From: Streptomyces seoulensis
GTDB taxonomy: Bacteria > Actinomycetota > Actinomycetes > Streptomycetales > Streptomycetaceae
Length of the DNA stretch: 64,000 bases
Assembly: GCA_013364255.1 (NCBI GenBank)
Contig: CP054936.1
Location: 5,300,853 to 5,364,852 of the forward strand
Direction of reading: 5' to 3'
This document shows, one piece after another, positions 60,866 to 64,000 of the stretch; position 1 is the stretch's first letter, and each line of letters opens with the position of its first letter. A model generated the notes under the pieces. The model did no database searches. It worked only from the letters and a program-made list of their open reading frames with translations, and was not told the origin of the DNA. A program made the translations under genes and the position numbers.

Positions 60866-63181
60866 TCAGCCGTGCCGTCCCCCGTGTCCGTTCCCCCGGC
60901 CTCCGCCGGTCTGGCCCTGGATCACGTTGCCCGGGACGGAGAACGTCGGGTTCGGGCCGTTGCCACCCGTTCCGTTGCCGCCCGCGCCGCCGCCGGTCAG
61001 CGCGCCGAAGAGGCCGCCGATGAGGCCGCCGTCGTCACCGTGGTCGCCGCCGTTGTCCCCCCTTCCCCGGCCGTTTCCTTTTCCCTTGTCCTTGTCCCTG
61101 CCCTTGTCACCGCCGTCCGGGATGTCGACGAGGTTGAAGGACGGGGCCGGCTTGCCGGTCAGCGCGCCGGTCATCGCGTCGCGCCAGATCGGACCGGGGA
61201 CGTCGGCGCCGTAGACGAGGTCGTGGTAGACGCCGCCGATGCGGATGTCGGTCATCTTGACCTTCTGGGTGGCGCTGCCCACCCAGACCGCGCCGGACAG
61301 GTTCGGGGTGTAGCCGACGAACCAGGCGTTCTTGCGCTCGTCCGTCGTACCCGTCTTACCGGCGTTGTCGCGGTCGGAGAGACCGGCCTGCTGGCCCGTA
61401 CCGGAGTCGATCACGCCCTTGAGCAGGGAGTTGACGGTGTCCGCTGTCTTCTCGGACATCGCGCGGGTGCAGGTCGTCCTCGGCACCGCGAGCGACTTCT
61501 CCTGGTCGCCGATCTTCTGGGTGATCGACTCGATGGCCACCGGCGTGCAGTACGTGCCGCGGGAGGCGAAGGCGGCGTACGCGGACGCCATCGTCAGCGG
61601 CGAGATGCCCTTGGAGCCGAGCGCGATCGCGGGCACCTGCGGCAGCTTCTCGCCGTTGCCCTGCACCACGTGCAGCTTGTCGGTCATGGAGACGACCGGG
61701 CACAGGCCGATGTCGGAGATCATCTGCACGAAGTAGGTGTTGACCGACTTCGCCATGGCCTCCTTCAGGGCGTACGGGCCGTGCTCGGAGGTGCTCTCGT
61801 TCTCCACGTCCGCGTGCTCGGTGTTCGCCCACCGCTTGCCGTCGCACGCCTGGACCGGGCTCGGGTACGGCATCTTGTACGGGGACGGGTACTCCTGCGT
61901 GGCCGGCTTGCCCTGCTCCAGCGCCGCCGCCGCCACGAACGGCTTGAACGTCGAACCGGTCGGGAAGCCGAAGTTCGAGCCGCCCAGATCGCTGCCGACC
62001 GAGTAGTTGATCTCGGTCTCGTTCTTGCCGTAGCCGTACGGCTTGGACTGGCCCATCGCCAGGACCTTGCCGGTGCCCGGCTGGATCAGGACGGACGCCG
62101 CCGCGACGGAGTCCGACTGGTTGATGTGCTGCTTGAGCGAGTCCTGCACCGAGGCCTGGGCCTGCGGGTCCAGGGTGGTGCGGATGGTCAGGCCGCCCTG
62201 GTTCCAGATCTTGGCCCGCTGCGCGCGGGTCTTGCCGAACACCGGGTCGGTGAGGAAGACCTGCTCGACGTACTTGCAGAAGAAGCTGGAGTCCTTGACG
62301 GCGGTGATGCAGCCGTTGCGCGGCTGGGTCACCTTCAGCGCCAGCGGCGCCTTCTTGGCCTTGTCGGCCTCCGCCTGGGAGACGTCGCCGACCTCGGCCA
62401 TCCGCTGCAGCACGGTGTTGCGCCGCTTGGTGGCCTCCGCCTCGTCGTTGACCGGGTCGTAGCGGCTCGGCGACTGCACGATGCCGGCCAGCAGCGCGGC
62501 CTGGGGCAGGGTCAGGTCCTTGGCGTGCGTGGAGAAGTAGCGCTGGGCGGCGGCCTCGACGCCGTAGGCCTGCTCGCCGAAGAAGGTGATGTTCAGGTAG
62601 TTCTCGAGGATCTTCTTCTTGCCCAGGTCCTGTTCGACCTGGATGGCGTACTTCAGTTCCTTGATCTTGCGGCCGAGCGTCTGCTGGGTGGCCTCGGCGA
62701 CCTTCGTCGGGTCGTCGCCGGCCTCCTCCACGAAGACGTTCTTCACGTACTGCTGGGTGAGCGTGGACGCGCCCTGGGCGACGCCGCCGCTCTGCGCGTT
62801 CTTGTTGAGGGCGCGCAGCACGCCCTTCAGGTCGATCGCGCCGTGCTGGTAGAAGCGCGAGTCCTCGATCGCGACGAGCGCCTTCTGCATGTACGGCGAG
62901 ATGTCCTTCAGCTCCACCACCGTGCGGTCGCGCGAGTACACCTGGGCGAGCTGCCGGCCCTGGGCGTCCAGGATGGTGGTGCGCTGGCTGAGCGGCGGGC
63001 GCCTGAGGTTGGCCGGGATGTCGTCGAACCCCTGGACCGATCCCTTGGCGGCCAGCCCCAGCGCGCCGGCGGCGGGCAGGGCGATGCCGGCCAGGACCGC
63101 ACCCGCGAGCACACTGACACCGAGGAACTTGGCGGCCTGCTGGGTTGGCGACAGACCACCGCCCGAGCGCTTCTTTGGCAT
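60866..63181 (-). CDS. Bifunctional penicillin-binding protein (transglycosylase/transpeptidase)
   Basis: A 771-residue class A PBP. One N-terminal helix (about 18-40) anchors it. The GT51 transglycosylase domain has EDSRFYQHGAID and STLTQQYVKN. The transpeptidase domain has the SxxK nucleophile in STFKP near residue 410, SVN, and KTGTT near 609. The C-terminus (from about 700) is Gly/Asp/Asn-rich and probably disordered. It polymerises and crosslinks peptidoglycan. It is divergent from wblA over a 484-base gap. Confidence 0.97.
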   Translation of the reverse strand: MPKKRSGGGLSPTQQAAKFLGVSVLAGAVLAGIALPAAGALGLAAKGSVQGFDDIPANLRRPPLSQRTTILDAQGRQLAQVYSRDRTVVELKDISPYMQKALVAIEDSRFYQHGAIDLKGVLRALNKNAQSGGVAQGASTLTQQYVKNVFVEEAGDDPTKVAEATQQTLGRKIKELKYAIQVEQDLGKKKILENYLNITFFGEQAYGVEAAAQRYFSTHAKDLTLPQAALLAGIVQSPSRYDPVNDEAEATKRRNTVLQRMAEVGDVSQAEADKAKKAPLALKVTQPRNGCITAVKDSSFFCKYVEQVFLTDPVFGKTRAQRAKIWNQGGLTIRTTLDPQAQASVQDSLKQHINQSDSVAAASVLIQPGTGKVLAMGQSKPYGYGKNETEINYSVGSDLGGSNFGFPTGSTFKPFVAAAALEQGKPATQEYPSPYKMPYPSPVQACDGKRWANTEHADVENESTSEHGPYALKEAMAKSVNTYFVQMISDIGLCPVVSMTDKLHVVQGNGEKLPQVPAIALGSKGISPLTMASAYAAFASRGTYCTPVAIESITQKIGDQEKSLAVPRTTCTRAMSEKTADTVNSLLKGVIDSGTGQQAGLSDRDNAGKTGTTDERKNAWFVGYTPNLSGAVWVGSATQKVKMTDIRIGGVYHDLVYGADVPGPIWRDAMTGALTGKPAPSFNLVDIPDGGDKGRDKDKGKGNGRGRGDNGGDHGDDGGLIGGLFGALTGGGAGGNGTGGNGPNPTFSVPGNVIQGQTGGGRGNGHGGRHG

Positions 63182-63665
63182 GGGGGCAGCCTACGTTCTC
63201 ATTCGCCGGACACGCGTATATGCCTTGGCCTAAGCTGCTCTCGACTGTCACAGCGGTACGGCCATGAATCAATACGTCCGGCGACCTCGAAACGTTCCGG
63301 AGCGGCCCCGGTTTTTTCGCCGGCCGGTGCTCCAGGCGGGTGGAAGCGGGTCGGGCGGTGCGGCCGGGGTGATGCGGCGGGACGGTGCGGGCGCGGGAGA
63401 CGCGCGCCCGAAATCGCCTCGTGTGGCATCCGGCGTCCGTTGTGGCGCAACGGAACTGTCCCAGTGTGCCGGGAATGCCGCAGATGTCGTCGCCTCACTC
63501 CCCCGGGTGATCTGCGCCCCACCCATAGTCCGTTCGGACCATTCAAGATTGGGCCCGCTGGGGGTGTTGCGCTGTGCCCACCTTCCGTAACGTCCTCAAC
63601 TGGCGGCGGTGAATATGCCGCTGCCGCCGTGGGGGAGCCTCGATTCGGGAGAGGACGGCGCCGGT
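63182..63665. other. Long divergent intergenic region upstream of wblA
   Basis: A 484-base gap between divergent PBP and WblA genes. Open frames here lack protein-like sequence. It holds an inverted repeat (63436-63454) and probably the promoters for both genes. A long leader is plausible for wblA, which is developmentally regulated in Streptomyces. Confidence 0.6.
63436..63454. promoter_or_regulatory. Inverted repeat TCCGTTG-N5-CAACGGA
   Basis: Perfect seven-base arms with a five-base spacer (TGGCG) lie about 210 bases before the wblA start. A candidate regulator site for wblA or the divergent PBP gene. Confidence 0.4.
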
Positions 63666-64000
63666 ATGGGCTGGGTAACCGACTGGAGTGCGCAGGCGGC
63701 CTGCCGCACTACCGATCCGGATGAACTGTTCGTTCAGGGAGCAGCGCAGAACAGGGCCAAGGCGGTGTGCACCGGCTGCCCGGTACGCACCGAGTGCCTC
63801 GCCGACGCGCTCGACAACCGCGTCGAGTTCGGCGTGTGGGGAGGCATGACGGAGCGCGAGCGCCGCGCCCTGCTGCGCCGGCGGCCGACCGTCACCTCGT
63901 GGCGCCGGCTGCTGGAGACGGCGCGTTCGGAGTACGAGCGCGGGACGGGCCTGGTGTCCCTCGACGACGACCAGGTGTACGAGGACTACGCGGCGGTGGG
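63666..64000 (+). CDS. wblA: WhiB-family iron-sulfur regulator, WblA type (3' end beyond the window)
   Basis: The first 111 or so residues are present. Four cysteines at 13, 35, 38 and 44 (C...CTGC...C) bind the iron-sulfur cluster, followed by the WhiB turn GVWGGMTERERR and a basic RRRPTVTSWRRLL tail. The sequence MGWVTDWSAQAACRTTDPDE fits WblA of S. coelicolor as I recall it. WblA governs the switch to sporulation and lowers antibiotic synthesis. The ATG at 63666 has GGGAGAGG upstream; an in-frame ATG at 63615 would add 17 residues. Confidence 0.93.
   Translation, partial: MGWVTDWSAQAACRTTDPDELFVQGAAQNRAKAVCTGCPVRTECLADALDNRVEFGVWGGMTERERRALLRRRPTVTSWRRLLETARSEYERGTGLVSLDDDQVYEDYAAV

Noticed and set aside
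60872..63724. 950-residue plus-strand frame
   Set aside because: Antisense to the penicillin-binding protein and into its promoter region; no protein features.

Overview
The window is high-GC actinobacterial chromosome, almost certainly Streptomyces. GC-rich third codon positions run throughout, GTG and TTG starts are common, and the right edge carries a WblA-type WhiB protein. From about 23.5 kb rightward the content (purA, recR with a YbaB protein, a two-subunit-type aspartokinase with asd, cold-shock protein, penicillin-binding protein, wblA) looks like conserved Streptomyces core chromosome. No homology search was run; calls rest on translated motifs, gene order and recognisable family signatures.

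Region 1 (1-23304, all minus strand) is a non-ribosomal peptide cluster cut by the left edge. In transcription order it has fabG, a type II thioesterase, two paralogous Fe(II)/2-oxoglutarate oxygenases, a ketosynthase III, an acyl carrier protein, a free-standing condensation enzyme, an SbnA-like and an SbnB-like pair (2,3-diaminopropionate synthesis), an A-T-C-A-T NRPS, an ornithine-carbamoyltransferase-like enzyme with altered substrate residues, an MFS exporter and an ABC exporter. A strong terminator follows, then a second unit with an MbtH protein and a C-A-T-C... NRPS running off the window. The simplest reading is an acylated peptide with diaminopropionate or its carbamoylated form (ureidoalanine), an Asn-like residue and probably hydroxylated residues. 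I see no regulator gene in the visible part.

Region 2 (23.4-50.3 kb) is mostly housekeeping: a diacylglycerol-kinase-like protein, purA, a large glycosyltransferase/membrane fusion, a GntR regulator beside a nested palindrome, a class III aminotransferase, a Ser/Thr kinase, a membrane-anchored phosphate-binding-like protein, a SLATT protein, ybaB-recR-DUF5063, ask-asd, an ECF sigma factor with a membrane partner, SURF1, an S9 peptidase, an ion-channel-type NAD-binding protein, a permease/TIGR03943 pair and a cold-shock gene.

Region 3 (50.6-57.9 kb) is accessory. It holds a membrane STAND ATPase with TPRs, a 69-residue candidate precursor peptide, an FxsB-type radical SAM/SPASM enzyme, a GNAT acetyltransferase and a small conserved-looking protein, all on the minus strand. 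This resembles the fxs class of RiPP loci, but the precursor ends in Trp-Pro-Leu instead of the usual FxSxx. An orphan DGQHR (DndB-like) gene, an AT-rich leader and a tRNA-Pro(CGG) gene lie beside it, which suggests an insertion hotspot.

Region 4 (57.9-64 kb) returns to core genes: a Pr6Pr membrane protein, a metallophosphoesterase, a YqeY-like protein, a bifunctional penicillin-binding protein and the start of wblA.
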